Source of the DNA: an uncultured Acidovorax sp. | GTDB taxonomy: Bacteria; Pseudomonadota; Gammaproteobacteria; Burkholderiales; Burkholderiaceae_C | Direction of reading: 5' to 3' | Assembly: GCA_913774955.1 (NCBI GenBank) | Contig: CAJYKV010000020.1 | Span: forward strand, 186,001 to 250,000 | DNA: 64,000 nucleotides | Part shown: piece after piece, positions 25,500 to 37,731 of the stretch | How positions within the stretch are numbered: the stretch's first letter is position 1 | How the letters are laid out: every line of letters begins with the position of its first letter | Program-made: the position numbers and the translations under genes | The notes under the pieces: model-generated | The model's database searches: none | What the model saw: only the letters and a program-made list of their open reading frames with translations | Told to the model about the DNA's origin: nothing

Positions 25500-27839
25500 A
25501 TGAAGATCGTTTGCATCGGCGGCGGCCCGGCGGGCCTGTATTTCGCGCTGCTCATGAAGCAGCGGGATCCCGCCCATGACATCACCGTAGTGGAACGCAA
25601 CAAGCCCTACGACACCTTCGGCTGGGGTGTGGTGTTCTCCGACGCCACCATGGACCACATGCGCACGTGGGACCGCGAGACGGCCGACGAGATCCAGGAG
25701 GCCTTCAACCATTGGGACGACATCGAGCTGCGCTTCAAGGGCCGCACGATCCGTTCGGGCGGGCATGGATTCGTGGGCATCGGGCGCAAGAAGCTGCTCA
25801 ACATCCTGCAGGCGCGCTGCGAGCGCCTGGGCGTGCAGCTCGTGTTCGAGACCGATGCCGCCTCGGACGAGGACTATCCCGATGCGGACCTCGTCATTGC
25901 GAGCGACGGCGTCAACTCGCGCATCCGCGGCCGCCATGCGGACGTGTTCCGGCCCGACATCGTGACCCGGCCCAACCGCTACATCTGGCTGGGCACGCAC
26001 AAGCTGTTCGACGCCTTCACGTTCGACTTCCAGCGCACCGAGCACGGCTGGTTCCAGGCGCACATCTACAAGTTCGACGACCGCACCACGACCTTCATCG
26101 TCGAATGCCCCGAAGCCGTGTGGAAGGCCCACGGGCTGGACCAGGCCAGCCAGGAGGAGTCCATCGCCTTCTGCGAGAAGGTGTTCGCCGATACGCTGGA
26201 AGGGGCACCGTTGCTGAGCAATGCGCGGCACCTGCGCGGCTCGGCATGGCTCAACTTTCAGCGCGTGGTGTGCGGGCAGTGGTGGCTGCGCAACCGCAGC
26301 GGCGCCCATGTCGTGCTGATGGGCGATGCGGTGCACACGGCGCATTTCGCGATCGGCTCGGGCACCAAGCTCGCGATCGAGGATGCTATCGAACTCGCGC
26401 GCCAGTTCCAGCGGATGGGTGGCGGCAAGGCCGCCATTCCCGCGGTGCTGGCGGCCTACCAGGAGGCGCGCCGGGTGGAGACGCTGCGCATCCAGAACGC
26501 GGCCTGGAACGCGATGGAATGGTTCGAGGTGTGCGGCGAGCGCTACTGCGACCAGCTGGAGCCTGAGCAGTTCATGTATTCGATGCTCACGCGCAGCCAG
26601 CGCATCAGCCACGAGAACCTGCGGTTGCGCGACGCGGGCTGGCTCGAAGGCTACGAGCGCTGGTTCGCGCGGCGTGCGGGCGTCGAGGTGCCTGAGGGTC
26701 GCCGCCCGCCGCCGCCGATGTTCACGCCGCTCGCCGTGCGCGGCGTGGTGCTCAAGAACCGCATCGTGGTCTCGCCGATGGCGCAGTACTCGGCCGAAGA
26801 CGGCCTGGTGGGCGACTACCACCTCGTGCACCTGGGGGCGCGCGCCATGGGTGGCGCCGGCCTCGTCTTCGCCGAGATGGCCTGCGTGAGCGCCGAGGGC
26901 CGTATCACCCCGGGCTGCCCGGGCCTCTACCGGCCCGAGCACACGGCGGCCTTCCGGCGCATCGCCGACTGGATCCATGCGAACAGCGATGCGAAGTTCG
27001 GCATCCAGATCGGGCATGCGGGCGCGAAGGCTTCCACGCGCCGGGCCTGGGAGGGCATCGACCAGCCGCTGCCGGAAGGCAACTGGCCGATCCTCTCCGC
27101 GTCGCCGCAGCAGTACCTGGACGGCGTGAGCCAGCAGGCGCGCGCAATGACGCGCGCCGACATGGACGCGGTGCGCGAGCAGTTCGTTCAGGCCGCGCGC
27201 GCCGCCGATGCCGCGGGCGCGGACTGGCTGGAGCTGCACTGCGCGCATGGCTACCTGCTGTCGAGCTTCCTGTCGCCCCTCACCAACCAGCGCGCGGACG
27301 ACTACGGCGGCCCGTTGGAGAACCGCCTGCGTTATCCGCTGGAAGTGTTCGCGGCGGTGCGCGCCGCCTGGCCGCAGGACAAGCCGCTGTCGGTGCGCAT
27401 CTCCGCCCACGACTGGGTGGAAGGCGGCACCACGCCGCAGGACGCGGTGGAGATCGCCCGGGCGTTCAAGGCGGCGGGCGCGGACATGATCGACTGTTCT
27501 TCGGGCCAGGTGAGCAAGCGCGAAAAGCCGGTCTACGGCCGCATGTTCCAGACGCCGTTCGCCGACCGCATCCGGCAGGAGGCGGGCATCGCCACCATCG
27601 CCGTCGGCGCGATCAGCGAGGCCGACCATGCCAACAGCATCCTGGCCGCCGGCCGCGCCGACCTGTGTGCCGTGGCGCGGCCGCACCTGGCGAATCCGGC
27701 CTGGACGCTGACCGAAGCCGCGCGCATCGGCTACACCGCGGTGGAGTGGCCGCGGCAATACCGTTCCGGCAAGCAGCAGCTGGAGGCGCATTTCGAACGC
27801 GAGAAATCCCTGGCGGCGGCCGCGGGCGGGAAGGGCTGA
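25500..27839 (+). CDS. abmA: 2-aminobenzoyl-CoA monooxygenase/reductase (FAD monooxygenase fused to OYE-type reductase)
   Basis: Fused flavoenzyme of 779 residues. Residues 1-400 are a class A FAD monooxygenase: dinucleotide fold [15 protein letters not shown] at 5-19 and the FAD ribityl motif [24 protein letters not shown] near 273-296. Residues 405-770 are an old-yellow-enzyme TIM barrel: [20 protein letters not shown] near 407, [12 protein letters not shown] near 502, [21 protein letters not shown] near 580, and FMN-binding [12 protein letters not shown] near 700. This fusion is known from Azoarcus evansii, where it hydroxylates and then reduces 2-aminobenzoyl-CoA to a non-aromatic amino-oxo-cyclohexene-carbonyl-CoA. 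Homologues are also annotated as salicylyl-CoA 5-hydroxylase. The neighbouring RidA gene and liv-type importer favour the anthranilate reading. Confidence 0.9.
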   Translation: MKIVCIGGGPAGLYFALLMKQRDPAHDITVVERNKPYDTFGWGVVFSDATMDHMRTWDRETADEIQEAFNHWDDIELRFKGRTIRSGGHGFVGIGRKKLLNILQARCERLGVQLVFETDAASDEDYPDADLVIASDGVNSRIRGRHADVFRPDIVTRPNRYIWLGTHKLFDAFTFDFQRTEHGWFQAHIYKFDDRTTTFIVECPEAVWKAHGLDQASQEESIAFCEKVFADTLEGAPLLSNARHLRGSAWLNFQRVVCGQWWLRNRSGAHVVLMGDAVHTAHFAIGSGTKLAIEDAIELARQFQRMGGGKAAIPAVLAAYQEARRVETLRIQNAAWNAMEWFEVCGERYCDQLEPEQFMYSMLTRSQRISHENLRLRDAGWLEGYERWFARRAGVEVPEGRRPPPPMFTPLAVRGVVLKNRIVVSPMAQYSAEDGLVGDYHLVHLGARAMGGAGLVFAEMACVSAEGRITPGCPGLYRPEHTAAFRRIADWIHANSDAKFGIQIGHAGAKASTRRAWEGIDQPLPEGNWPILSASPQQYLDGVSQQARAMTRADMDAVREQFVQAARAADAAGADWLELHCAHGYLLSSFLSPLTNQRADDYGGPLENRLRYPLEVFAAVRAAWPQDKPLSVRISAHDWVEGGTTPQDAVEIARAFKAAGADMIDCSSGQVSKREKPVYGRMFQTPFADRIRQEAGIATIAVGAISEADHANSILAAGRADLCAVARPHLANPAWTLTEAARIGYTAVEWPRQYRSGKQQLEAHFEREKSLAAAAGGKG

Positions 27840-27843
27840 AACG

Positions 27844-28632
27844 ATGGTGCAATCGCCTTTCCCTTCATCGTCCCGCTCTCCGCGGCACGCCCTGGTGACC
27901 GGCGGAACCCGCGGCATCGGCGCCGCCATCGCCCGGCGGCTCGTGGCGGACGGCCTGCACGTCACGGTGCTGGGCCGCAGCGAGGAGGCCGCGCATGCCT
28001 TCGCCGCGACCGACGCCGGGCACCTGCACGGCGTGGCCGCCGACGTGGCCGATGCGCGGCAGGTGGCGGATGCCTTCGCCTCTGCCCGGGAACGCTTCGG
28101 CCCGGTGCAGGTGCTGGTGAACAACGCCGGCCAGGCCGAGAGCGCGCCGTTCCTCAAGACCGACGCGCAGCTCTGGCAGCGCATGCTGGACGTGAACCTG
28201 ACGGGCACGATGGTGTGCACGCAGGCGGCGCTGCCGGGCATGCTGGAGGCCGGCTGGGGCCGCATCGTGAACGTCGCGAGCACGGCGGGGCAGGTGGGCT
28301 ATGCCTACGTGGCCGCCTACTGCGCGGCCAAGCACGGCGTGATCGGCCTCACGCGCGCACTGGCGCTGGAGCTGGCCGCCAGGGGCGTCACGGTGAATGC
28401 CGTGTGCCCCGGCTACACCGATACCGACATCGTGCGCGAGAGCATCGACCGCATCGTCGCCAAGACCGGCCGCAGCGCCGAGGCGGCGCGCGAGGGCTTC
28501 GTGTGTGCCAATCCACAGGGCCGCCTCGTGGCGCCCGACGAGGTCGCCGATGCGGTGGCCTGGCTGTGCACCGAGGCGGCGCGGTCCGTGAACGGGCAGT
28601 CCGTGTCGGTGAGCGGCGGGGAGGTCATGTGA
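27844..28632 (+). CDS. SDR-family 3-hydroxyacyl-CoA dehydrogenase-like protein
   Basis: Short-chain dehydrogenase of 262 residues. NAD(P)-binding [15 protein letters not shown] lies near residues 19-33, NNAGQAE near 93, the catalytic Ser region [15 protein letters not shown] near 141 and the YCAAK motif near 159, with PGYTDTD near 190. The final SVSGGEVM is typical of the family. It starts 4 bp after abmA and its stop overlaps the MarR start (GTGA). In the pathway it would oxidise or reduce a ring hydroxy/oxo-CoA intermediate after the monooxygenase/reductase step; the exact reaction is not fixed by sequence. Confidence 0.87.
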   Translation: MVQSPFPSSSRSPRHALVTGGTRGIGAAIARRLVADGLHVTVLGRSEEAAHAFAATDAGHLHGVAADVADARQVADAFASARERFGPVQVLVNNAGQAESAPFLKTDAQLWQRMLDVNLTGTMVCTQAALPGMLEAGWGRIVNVASTAGQVGYAYVAAYCAAKHGVIGLTRALALELAARGVTVNAVCPGYTDTDIVRESIDRIVAKTGRSAEAAREGFVCANPQGRLVAPDEVADAVAWLCTEAARSVNGQSVSVSGGEVM

Positions 28633-29273
28633 GCGCGCGTGCGAAAAAAGTGAACCCCGCCGCGGCCACTCGCCAGCAGAGTTTCCGCCTCGTTCAGGCC
28701 CTGGGCGAGGAGCACATCGGCCTGGAGGCCCGCGCCCAGGCCGGCGACCACCTCGACATCAAGATCTGGCTGCGCCTGCTGGCCTGCAGCACGCAGATCG
28801 AGCAGCAGATCCGGCAGTGGCTGCGCGCGCGCTTCGACACCACGCTGCCGCGCTTCGACTACCTCGCCCAGCTGGACCGCCATCCGGACGGGCTGCGCAT
28901 GAACGTGCTGTCGCGCTACCTGATGGTGACGGGCGGCAACGTCACGGGCCTGACGGACCAGCTCGTGAAAGAAGGGCTGGTGGAGCGCACCGAAGACCCG
29001 GAAGACCGCCGCTCCTGGCGCGTGCGCCTGACGGACCAGGGCCGCGCGGATTTCGCCGCCATGGCGGGCGAGCACGAGCGCTGGCTCGGCGGGCTGTTCG
29101 AGGGCCTGCCCGCTGCCAGCAAGGACGCGCTCTACGAACACCTCGGCGACCTGCGGGTGCATCTGGTGCAGCGCCAGATCGCCGGCGGCACCTCCCCATC
29201 CGAAGCGTCCGGTGCGTCCGCCGGCGACGCCACAAAACCCTATCCGAAACGCAGCAGGAAACCCCTCCCATGA
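28629..29273 (+). CDS. MarR-family transcriptional regulator of the anthranilate operon
   Basis: Predicted protein of 214 residues from GTG at 28629, overlapping the SDR stop. The winged-helix domain spans about 40-170: [48 protein letters not shown] contains the HTH, and [16 protein letters not shown] is the wing. It is longer than most MarR proteins (about 140-180), with a basic N-terminus and a Ser/Lys-rich C-terminal tail of about 30 residues. Its place as third gene of the unit and the palindrome over the operon -35 box suggest autorepression relieved by a CoA thioester or the free acid. The ligand is unknown. Confidence 0.87.
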   Translation: MSARAKKVNPAAATRQQSFRLVQALGEEHIGLEARAQAGDHLDIKIWLRLLACSTQIEQQIRQWLRARFDTTLPRFDYLAQLDRHPDGLRMNVLSRYLMVTGGNVTGLTDQLVKEGLVERTEDPEDRRSWRVRLTDQGRADFAAMAGEHERWLGGLFEGLPAASKDALYEHLGDLRVHLVQRQIAGGTSPSEASGASAGDATKPYPKRSRKPLP

Positions 29274-30124
29274 CCGCATCCCTCATCGACCCCCGGCTGC
29301 TGGCCGGCAACCGGCGCCCGCTCGCCGGCTACCAGGCCGAGCACTTCCTCTGGAACGTGCAGGACGGCGTGGCTACGATCACGCTGAACCGCCCCGAGCG
29401 CAAGAACCCGCTCACCTTCGACAGCTATGCCGAGCTGCGCGACCTGTTCCACGGGCTGCGGCTGGCCGACGACGTGCGGGCGGTGGTGCTGGTGGGCGCG
29501 GGCGGCAACTTCTGCTCGGGGGGCGACGTCCACGAAATCATCGGACCGCTGGTCGCTCTGAAGGCGCCCGAGCTGCTGATGTTCACCCGCATGACGGGCG
29601 AGCTGGTCAAGGCCATGCGCACCTGCCCGCAGCCGATCGTGGCGGCGGTGGATGGCGTGTGCGCCGGCGCGGGCGCGATCATGGCGATGGCGTCCGACCT
29701 GCGGCTGGGCACGCCGCGCAGCAAGACCGCCTTTCTCTTCAACCGCGTGGGGCTGGCGGGCTGCGACATGGGCGCGTGCGCGATGCTGCCGCGCATCGTC
29801 GGCCAGGGTCGCGCGAGCGAGCTGCTCTACACCGGCCGCAGCCTGGGCGGGGAAGAGGGCGAGCGCTGGGGTTTCTTCAACCGCCTCTGCGCATCCGACG
29901 CCCTGCTGCCCGAGGCGCAGGCGCTCGCCACCCAGTTGGCCGAAGGGCCGGCCTTCGCCAACGGCATCACCAAGACCATGCTGCACCAGGAGTGGGCCAT
30001 GACCATCGAGCAGGCCATCGAGGCCGAGGCGCAGGCGCAGGCGATCTGCATGCTGACGGAGGATTTCTCGCGCGCCTACCATGCGTTCGTCGCCAAGCAG
30101 AAGCCCCGCTTCGAAGGGAACTGA
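29270..30124 (+). CDS. enoyl-CoA hydratase/isomerase-family protein
   Basis: Crotonase-fold protein of 284 residues, starting at an ATG that overlaps the MarR stop (ATGA). The oxyanion-hole segments are [16 protein letters not shown] near residue 78 and [20 protein letters not shown] near 126. The next segment [24 protein letters not shown] differs from ordinary hydratases: the second catalytic Glu position is not obvious, so an isomerase or ring-hydrolysing role is possible. A related crotonase occurs in the Azoarcus anthranilate clusters. It should act on a cyclic or opened CoA intermediate. Confidence 0.86.
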   Translation: MTASLIDPRLLAGNRRPLAGYQAEHFLWNVQDGVATITLNRPERKNPLTFDSYAELRDLFHGLRLADDVRAVVLVGAGGNFCSGGDVHEIIGPLVALKAPELLMFTRMTGELVKAMRTCPQPIVAAVDGVCAGAGAIMAMASDLRLGTPRSKTAFLFNRVGLAGCDMGACAMLPRIVGQGRASELLYTGRSLGGEEGERWGFFNRLCASDALLPEAQALATQLAEGPAFANGITKTMLHQEWAMTIEQAIEAEAQAQAICMLTEDFSRAYHAFVAKQKPRFEGN

Positions 30125-30125
30125 C

Positions 30126-31298
<1,173 letters not shown>

Positions 31299-31363
31299 CG
31301 CCGCCCGTCCGGCACGACGACCGCCCCCTCGCTCCGCCCACCGGATTGGACAAGGAAGACGCC

Positions 31364-32983
31364 ATGCACGCCAGCGCCCATGTCGACACTTTCGCGCGCG
31401 ACCGCCTGCCGCCCGCCGCGCAGCAGCCCGAGTACCTGTTCGAATTGCCCGAGCTGCAGTTTCCCGAGCGCCTCAATTGCGCCGATCCGCTGCTGGACGT
31501 GCACGTGCGCGAAGGCCGCGGCGGGCGCCCCTGCATCCGTGCGCCGGGCGGCCTGTGCTGGACGTATGCCGAGCTGCAGGAGAAAGCGCACCGCATCGCC
31601 AACGTGCTCGTGCACCGCATGGGCCTGCAGCCCGGCCACCGCGTGCTGCTGCGCGCGCCCAACAACCCCATGCTCGCGGCCTGCTGGTTCGCGGTGATGA
31701 AGGCCGGCGGCATCGCCGTGGCCACCATGCCGCTGCTGCGGGCCAAGGAGCTGAAGGCGATCATCGACATCGCCCAGGTCACGCATGCGCTGTGCGACGC
31801 CTCATTGGCCGAGGAACTGGCGCTGGCCGCGGCGGAGCCCGGCTCGCCGCTGCGCGCGGTGCGCCACTTCCACGATGCCGGGCCCGAAGGCCTGGAGGCG
31901 CTGATGGCCGGGGCCTCGGCCGATTTCACCAACGTCGACACCGCCTCCGACGACTGCTGCCTGCTGGGCTTCACCTCCGGCACCACGGGAGTCCCAAAGG
32001 CGACGATGCATTTCCACCGCGACGTGATGGCGATCTGCCTGTGCTGGCCGCCCCACGTGCTGCGGCCCCACGCCGACGACGTGTTTATCGGCAGCCCGCC
32101 GCTGGCGTTCACCTTCGGGCTGGGCGGGCTGCTGCTGTTTCCGCTGCACGTGGGGGCCTCTGCGGTGCTGCTGGAAAAGGCCGGGCCGCCGCAGCTGCTG
32201 CAGGCGATCCAGGAGTTCGGCGCGACGGTGCTATTCACGGCGCCGACCTCGTACCGCGCGCTGGCCGCCGAGGGCGCGCTGCTGCGCGCTACACCGCTGC
32301 GCAAGTGCGTGTCCGCCGGCGAGGCGCTGCCGGCCTCGACGCGCGCGCTCTGGAAGGAGGCGACCGGCATCGAGCTGATCGACGGCATCGGCGCCACCGA
32401 GATGCTGCACATCTTCATCTCCCACGACGAGGCGGGCGCCCGGCCGGGCGCCACGGGCCGGCCCGTGCCGGGCTACCGGGCCCGCGTGGTGGACGACGAG
32501 GGCCGAGAGGTGCCGCCGGGCACCATCGGGCGGCTGGCCGTGCAGGGCCCCACGGGCTGCCGCTATCTGTCGGACCCGCGCCAGCAGGCCTACGTGCAGA
32601 ACGGCTGGAACCTGACCGGCGACGCCTACCGGATGGATGCCGACGGTTATTTCTTCTACCAGGCGCGCACCGACGACATGATCGTCTCGGCCGGCTACAA
32701 CATCGCCGCGCCGGAGGTGGAGGAGGCGCTCATGGCCCACCCCGCGGTGGCCGAATGCGCGGTGATCGGCGTGCCGGACGCGCACCGCGGCCAGATCGTC
32801 AAGGCGTTCGTGGTGCTGCGGCCCGGCACCGCGGCGGACGAGGCCACCGTGCAACTGCTGCAGGATTTCGTCAAGCGCACGGTCGCTCCGTACAAATACC
32901 CCCGCGCCGTGGAATTCATCGAACGGCTGCCGCGCACGCCGACGGGGAAGCTGCAGCGCTTTAAGCTACACGCCCCGGCATGA
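31364..32983 (+). CDS. abmG: 2-aminobenzoate-CoA ligase (benzoate-CoA ligase family)
   Basis: AMP-forming aryl-CoA ligase of 539 residues. The N-terminus HASAHVDTFARDRLPP is characteristic of 2-aminobenzoate-CoA ligases. The P-loop LGFTSGTTGVPKATMHFH lies near residues 203-220, DGIGATEMLHIFISH near 342 (aromatic-acid ligase subtype), the hinge YQARTDDMIVSAGYNIAAPEVE near 433 and the acyl-adenylate Lys in PTGKLQRFKL near the end. It activates the aromatic acid to its CoA thioester in the cytoplasm, the entry step of the pathway. Benzoate or salicylate as substrate cannot be excluded from sequence alone. Confidence 0.88.
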   Translation: MHASAHVDTFARDRLPPAAQQPEYLFELPELQFPERLNCADPLLDVHVREGRGGRPCIRAPGGLCWTYAELQEKAHRIANVLVHRMGLQPGHRVLLRAPNNPMLAACWFAVMKAGGIAVATMPLLRAKELKAIIDIAQVTHALCDASLAEELALAAAEPGSPLRAVRHFHDAGPEGLEALMAGASADFTNVDTASDDCCLLGFTSGTTGVPKATMHFHRDVMAICLCWPPHVLRPHADDVFIGSPPLAFTFGLGGLLLFPLHVGASAVLLEKAGPPQLLQAIQEFGATVLFTAPTSYRALAAEGALLRATPLRKCVSAGEALPASTRALWKEATGIELIDGIGATEMLHIFISHDEAGARPGATGRPVPGYRARVVDDEGREVPPGTIGRLAVQGPTGCRYLSDPRQQAYVQNGWNLTGDAYRMDADGYFFYQARTDDMIVSAGYNIAAPEVEEALMAHPAVAECAVIGVPDAHRGQIVKAFVVLRPGTAADEATVQLLQDFVKRTVAPYKYPRAVEFIERLPRTPTGKLQRFKLHAPA

Positions 32984-33066
32984 TGCCGGCGCGCGGCGTC
33001 TTCCCGTGCCCCGCGCGATCCGTCCCTTCCATCCACTGCCTGCCGCCCATTGCCAAGGAGCCTTCG

Positions 33067-34269
33067 ATGCCATTCCTCCCGTCCCGCGCGCACCGCCCCT
33101 CGACACGCGCCGCCGCCCTCGGCGCCGCCATCGCCCTGCTGGCCGGCGGTGCCCAGGCGGCGGACCAGGTCAAGGTCGGCCTGCTGACCACGCTCTCCGG
33201 GCCGGGATCGGGCCTCGGCATCGACATCCGCGACGGCTTCCAGCTCGCCGTGAAGCAGGGCGCCGGAAAGCTCGGCGGACTGCCGGCCGAAGTGACCGTG
33301 GCGGACGACCAGCAGAGCCCCGACGCCGCCAAGCAGACGGCCGACCGGCTCGTCAAACGCGAACGCGTCGATTTCATGACCGGCATCGTGTTCTCCAACG
33401 TGATGCTGGCCGTCGGGCAGCCGGTGTTCCAGTCGCGCACCTTCTACATCAGCGCCAACGCCGGGCCGTCGCAGTACGCGGGGGCGCAGTGCAATCCGTA
33501 CTTCTTCAGCGCCTCCTACCAGAACGACAACATGCACGAGGCCGTCGGCAAGACGGTGCAGGACCGGGGCTTCAAGAAGGTGGCGCTGCTCGCGCCCAAC
33601 TACCCCGCGGGCAAGGATGCGCTGGCCGGCTTCAAGCGCTATTACAAGGGCGAGGTGGTGATGGAAGCCTACACCCCGCTGAGCCAGCTCGACTACGGCG
33701 CGGAGCTGTCCAAGATCCGCGCCTCCGGCGCCGACGCGGTGTTCGTGTTCCTGCCGGGCGGTCTGGGCGTGAACTTCGTCAAGCAGTTCACCGGCGCCGG
33801 CCTGGGCAAGGAGATGAAGCTCTTCGCGCCGGGCTTCTCGGCCGACGAGGACGTGATCCGCGCGGTGGGCGATGCCATGGTGGGCATCTTCAACAGCTCG
33901 CAGTGGGCGCACGACATGGACAACCCCGCCAACAAGCGCTTCGTGGCCGACTTCCAGAAGGAATACGGCCGCCTGCCGACGCTCTATGCCGCGCAAGGCT
34001 ACGACGCCGCCCGGCTCATCGACGGCGCCGTGCGCCGCGTGGGCGGCAAGCTGGGGGACAAGGCCGCGCTGCGCAAGGCGCTGGAGGCCGCGCCGTTCGA
34101 ATCGGTGCGCGGGCCGTTCCGCTTCAACACCAACCACTACCCCGTGCAGGACTACTACCTGCGCGAGGTGGTGAAGGACGGGCAGGGCCGCATCACCAAC
34201 AAGACCGTCGGCCGCGTGTTCGAGGCGCATGCCGACGCCTATGCCGGCGAATGCCGCATGCCCTCCTGA
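33067..34269 (+). CDS. ABC transporter substrate-binding protein (LivK/HAAT type)
   Basis: Exported protein of 400 residues with a signal peptide (hydrophobic AALGAAIALLAGG, cleavage near AQAAD). I chose the ATG at 33067; an ATG at 32980 would add 29 residues in front of the signal and is unlikely. The mature part is a type I periplasmic binding protein: VKVGLLTTLSGPGSGLG, TVADDQQSPDAAKQTADRL near 77, YFFSASYQND near 145 and KKVALLAPNYPAGKDA near 165. Related proteins in aromatic-acid operons bind benzoate-like acids rather than amino acids. With the four genes after it, it forms a complete importer, probably for anthranilate or a relative. Confidence 0.9.
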   Translation: MPFLPSRAHRPSTRAAALGAAIALLAGGAQAADQVKVGLLTTLSGPGSGLGIDIRDGFQLAVKQGAGKLGGLPAEVTVADDQQSPDAAKQTADRLVKRERVDFMTGIVFSNVMLAVGQPVFQSRTFYISANAGPSQYAGAQCNPYFFSASYQNDNMHEAVGKTVQDRGFKKVALLAPNYPAGKDALAGFKRYYKGEVVMEAYTPLSQLDYGAELSKIRASGADAVFVFLPGGLGVNFVKQFTGAGLGKEMKLFAPGFSADEDVIRAVGDAMVGIFNSSQWAHDMDNPANKRFVADFQKEYGRLPTLYAAQGYDAARLIDGAVRRVGGKLGDKAALRKALEAAPFESVRGPFRFNTNHYPVQDYYLREVVKDGQGRITNKTVGRVFEAHADAYAGECRMPS

Positions 34270-34290
34270 GGCCATGGGCCGGTCGCGCGC

Positions 34291-35211
34291 ATGACGGGGC
34301 TCCTGCTTCTCGAGCAATCGCTCAACGGCCTGCAGTTCGGGCTGATGCTGTTCCTGCTGGCCGCCGGCCTCACGCTGGTGTTCGGCATCATGGACATGAT
34401 CAACCTGGCGCACGGCTCGCTCTATATGGTGGGCGCCTACCTGATCGCGGCCATCGCCACGGCGTCGGGCTCGTTCTGGATCGGCCTCGCGGGCGGCACG
34501 CTCGCCACGGCGGCGATCGGCGTGCTGCTGGAGGTGGCGGTGCTGCGCCGCCTGTACCGGCGCGACCACCTCTCGCAGGTGCTGGGCACCTTCGCGATCC
34601 TGCTCATGGCCAACGAGGCCGTGCGGATGGTCTGGGGATCGCAGCCGGTGCCGCTCAATCCACCGCCCGCGCTCGCCGGTCCCGTGGAACTGCTGCCGGG
34701 CTTCTCCTACCCGGCCTATCGTCTCTTCATCATCGGCGTGGGGCTGGCGGTGGCGCTGCTGCTCTACGTGCTGGTCACACGCACGCGCCTCGGCATGCAG
34801 GTGCGCGCCGGTGCCTCCAACCGCGAGATGGCGATGGCCATGGGCACCAACGTGCGAAGGCTGTTCACCGGCATCTTCGCGCTGGGCGCAGCGCTCTGCG
34901 CGATCGCGGGCGGCATGCTCGGGCCGCTGCTGGCCGTGCAGGTGGGCATGGGCGAGAGCATCCTGATCCTGGCCTTCGTGGTGATCGTGATCGGCGGCAT
35001 CGGCTCCATCCGCGGTGCGCTGGTCGGGGCGCTCTTGGTCGGGCTGGTGGACACCGCCGGCCGCACCCTCGTGCCGCTGCTGGCCGAGCGCCTGCTGGGG
35101 CCTGCCGCCGCGGCGGGCGCGGGCCCGGCCGTGGCGTCGATCCTGATCTATGTGCTGATGGCGGCGGTGCTGTTCTGGAAGCCGCGCGGCCTGTTCCCCT
35201 CCCATGGCTGA
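34291..35211 (+). CDS. branched-chain-type ABC permease (LivH-like)
   Basis: Membrane protein of 306 residues with about eight helices, starting at the ATG at 34291. Family motifs are LNGLQFGLMLFLLAAGLTLVFGIMDMINLAHGSLYM at 9-44, GMQVRAGASNREMAMAMGTNVRR near 168 (cytoplasmic coupling loop) and VVIVIGGIGSIRGALVGALLVG near 230. It ends 8 bp inside the next permease gene, indicating translational coupling. It pairs with the LivM-like subunit to form the channel. Confidence 0.92.
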   Translation: MTGLLLLEQSLNGLQFGLMLFLLAAGLTLVFGIMDMINLAHGSLYMVGAYLIAAIATASGSFWIGLAGGTLATAAIGVLLEVAVLRRLYRRDHLSQVLGTFAILLMANEAVRMVWGSQPVPLNPPPALAGPVELLPGFSYPAYRLFIIGVGLAVALLLYVLVTRTRLGMQVRAGASNREMAMAMGTNVRRLFTGIFALGAALCAIAGGMLGPLLAVQVGMGESILILAFVVIVIGGIGSIRGALVGALLVGLVDTAGRTLVPLLAERLLGPAAAAGAGPAVASILIYVLMAAVLFWKPRGLFPSHG

Positions 35212-36205
35212 AAGCACCATGCCGCCCACCCCATCCCATTCCCCCAGCCTGCTGGACCACGGCCTGCAACCGCGCTGGAGCATCCCGCTGCTGGTGTTGC
35301 TGGCGCTGCTGCCCACCATCGCGCAGGCGCTGGACGAGGGCTTCTACATCGGCGTGGCGAGCCGCATCCTGGTCTTCGCGCTGGCCGCCACCAGCCTGAA
35401 CCTGATCCTCGGCTTCGGCGGCATGGTCAGCTTCGGCCATGCGGCCTTCGTGGGCGTGGGCGCCTATGCGGTGGGCATCCTGATGCAGGAGGGCATCGCC
35501 TCCGCCTGGATCGCCTGGCCGGCCGCCGTCGCCGCGGGCGCACTGTTCGCTTTCGTGATCGGCCTGGTCAGCCTGCGTACGCAGGGCGTGTACTTCATCA
35601 TGATCACGCTCGCCTTCGCGCAGATGCTGTTCTACCTGATGGTGTCGCTGAAGGCCTACGGCGGGGAGGACGGCCTCTCGCTCGCCTCGCGCTCGCAGGT
35701 CGGCCCCTGGCTCGATCTGGCGGATGACGCGCGCTTCTATTACTGCGTGCTGGCGGTCTGCGTGCTGGTCTTCGTCGGTCTGGCGCGGCTGCTCAATGCC
35801 CGCTTCGGCCATGCGCTGCAGGGTATCCGCGAGAACGAGACGCGCATGGCCGCGCTCGGCGTTCCCGTTTTCCGCACCAAGCTCGCGGCCTTCACGCTGG
35901 CGGGCGCCATCGCCGGGCTCGCCGGTGCGCTGCTGGCGAACCAGGCCGGCTTCGTGAGCCCCGCGGCGCTGCAGTGGAGCCAGTCGGGCATGCTGATGGT
36001 GATGGTGATCCTGGGCGGCGTCGGGCGGCTCTACGGCGGCTTCGTGGGTGCGGTGGCCTTCCTGCTGATCGAGGAAGTGCTCGCGGCGCACACCATGCAC
36101 TGGCAGTTCGGCCTGGGTGCGGTGCTGCTCGCCGTGGTGCTGGTGGCGCCCAACGGGCTGCTGAGCCTCGGGCGCGACCGGGTTGCGAAGGCGGGGCGGC
36201 CATGA
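35204..36205 (+). CDS. branched-chain-type ABC permease (LivM-like)
   Basis: Membrane protein of 333 residues overlapping the LivH-like gene by 8 bp. The LivM hallmark SLNLILGFGGMVSFGHAAFVGVGAYAVGIL lies near residues 64-93. The coupling segment is LQGIRENETRMAALGVPVFRTKL near 205-227, and VILGGVGRLYGGFVGAVAFLLIEE near 267. The first 25 residues are Pro/Ser-rich and precede the first helix. Its stop overlaps the start of the first ATPase gene, so the whole importer is one coupled set. Confidence 0.92.
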   Translation: MAESTMPPTPSHSPSLLDHGLQPRWSIPLLVLLALLPTIAQALDEGFYIGVASRILVFALAATSLNLILGFGGMVSFGHAAFVGVGAYAVGILMQEGIASAWIAWPAAVAAGALFAFVIGLVSLRTQGVYFIMITLAFAQMLFYLMVSLKAYGGEDGLSLASRSQVGPWLDLADDARFYYCVLAVCVLVFVGLARLLNARFGHALQGIRENETRMAALGVPVFRTKLAAFTLAGAIAGLAGALLANQAGFVSPAALQWSQSGMLMVMVILGGVGRLYGGFVGAVAFLLIEEVLAAHTMHWQFGLGAVLLAVVLVAPNGLLSLGRDRVAKAGRP

Positions 36206-36965
36206 GCGCGCGCGTCCTCCTGCGGACCGAGCAGCTGGTGCGCCGCTTCGGCGGCCTGCTCGCCACCGACCATGCGGAGCTGTCGGTGCTCGAAGGCGAA
36301 GTGCATGCGCTCATCGGCCCCAACGGCGCCGGCAAGACGACGCTGATCCACCAGCTCTCCGGCACGCTCGCGCCCACCAGCGGACACATCCACTTCGACG
36401 GCGAAGACATCACCGGCCTGCCGATCCATGCGCGGGTGCGGCGCGGGCTGGTGCGTTCCTACCAGATCACCAGCGTCTTTCCCCGGCTGCCGGTGCTGGA
36501 CAACCTCGCGCTCGCCGTGCAGGCACGCACCGGCGGCGCCCGCGGCTTCTGGCGCCCGGCGCGCGCGGAACGCGAGCGCTATGCCGAGGCGCGGGCGGTG
36601 GCGGAGCGTGTCGGCCTGGGCGATCAGGCGCCGCAACTGGCCGGTGCGCTGTCCCACGGCCAGCAGCGCCAGCTCGAAGTGGGGCTGGCGCTGGCGCTGC
36701 GGCCCCGGCTGCTGCTGCTCGACGAACCCATGGCCGGCATGGGGCCGGAAGAATCCGAGCGCATGGTCGGCCTGCTGCAGGGGCTGCGCGGCGAGGTCAC
36801 GCTGCTGTTGGTGGAGCACGACATGGACGCCGTCTTCCGCCTGGCGGACCGCATCTCCGCGCTCGTCTCGGGCCGGGTGATCGCCACCGGCACCCCGCAG
36901 GAGATACGCCAGCACCCCGACGTGCGCCGCGCCTACCTGGGCGACGAACTGGAGGAGGCCACGCC

Positions 36966-36969
<4 letters not shown>
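36202..36969 (+). CDS. branched-chain-type ABC ATPase (LivG-like)
   Basis: ATPase of 255 residues. Walker A GPNGAGKTTLIHQLSG lies near residues 36-51, the Q-loop around VRSYQITSVFPRLPVLDNL near 87, the signature LSHGQQRQLEVGLAL near 150 (SHGQ in place of SGGQ, usual in LivG), Walker B RLLLLDEPMAGMGPEE near 172 and the H-loop VEHDMDAVF near 207. It starts at the ATG at 36202 and ends overlapping the LivF-like gene. It works as a heterodimer with the next product. Confidence 0.93.
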
Positions 36970-37676
<707 letters not shown>

Positions 37677-37731
37677 CCCGCGGCGCAGGAACGATAACGA
37701 TGGTTGAGAACCGAACGGACAGGAGATTCGC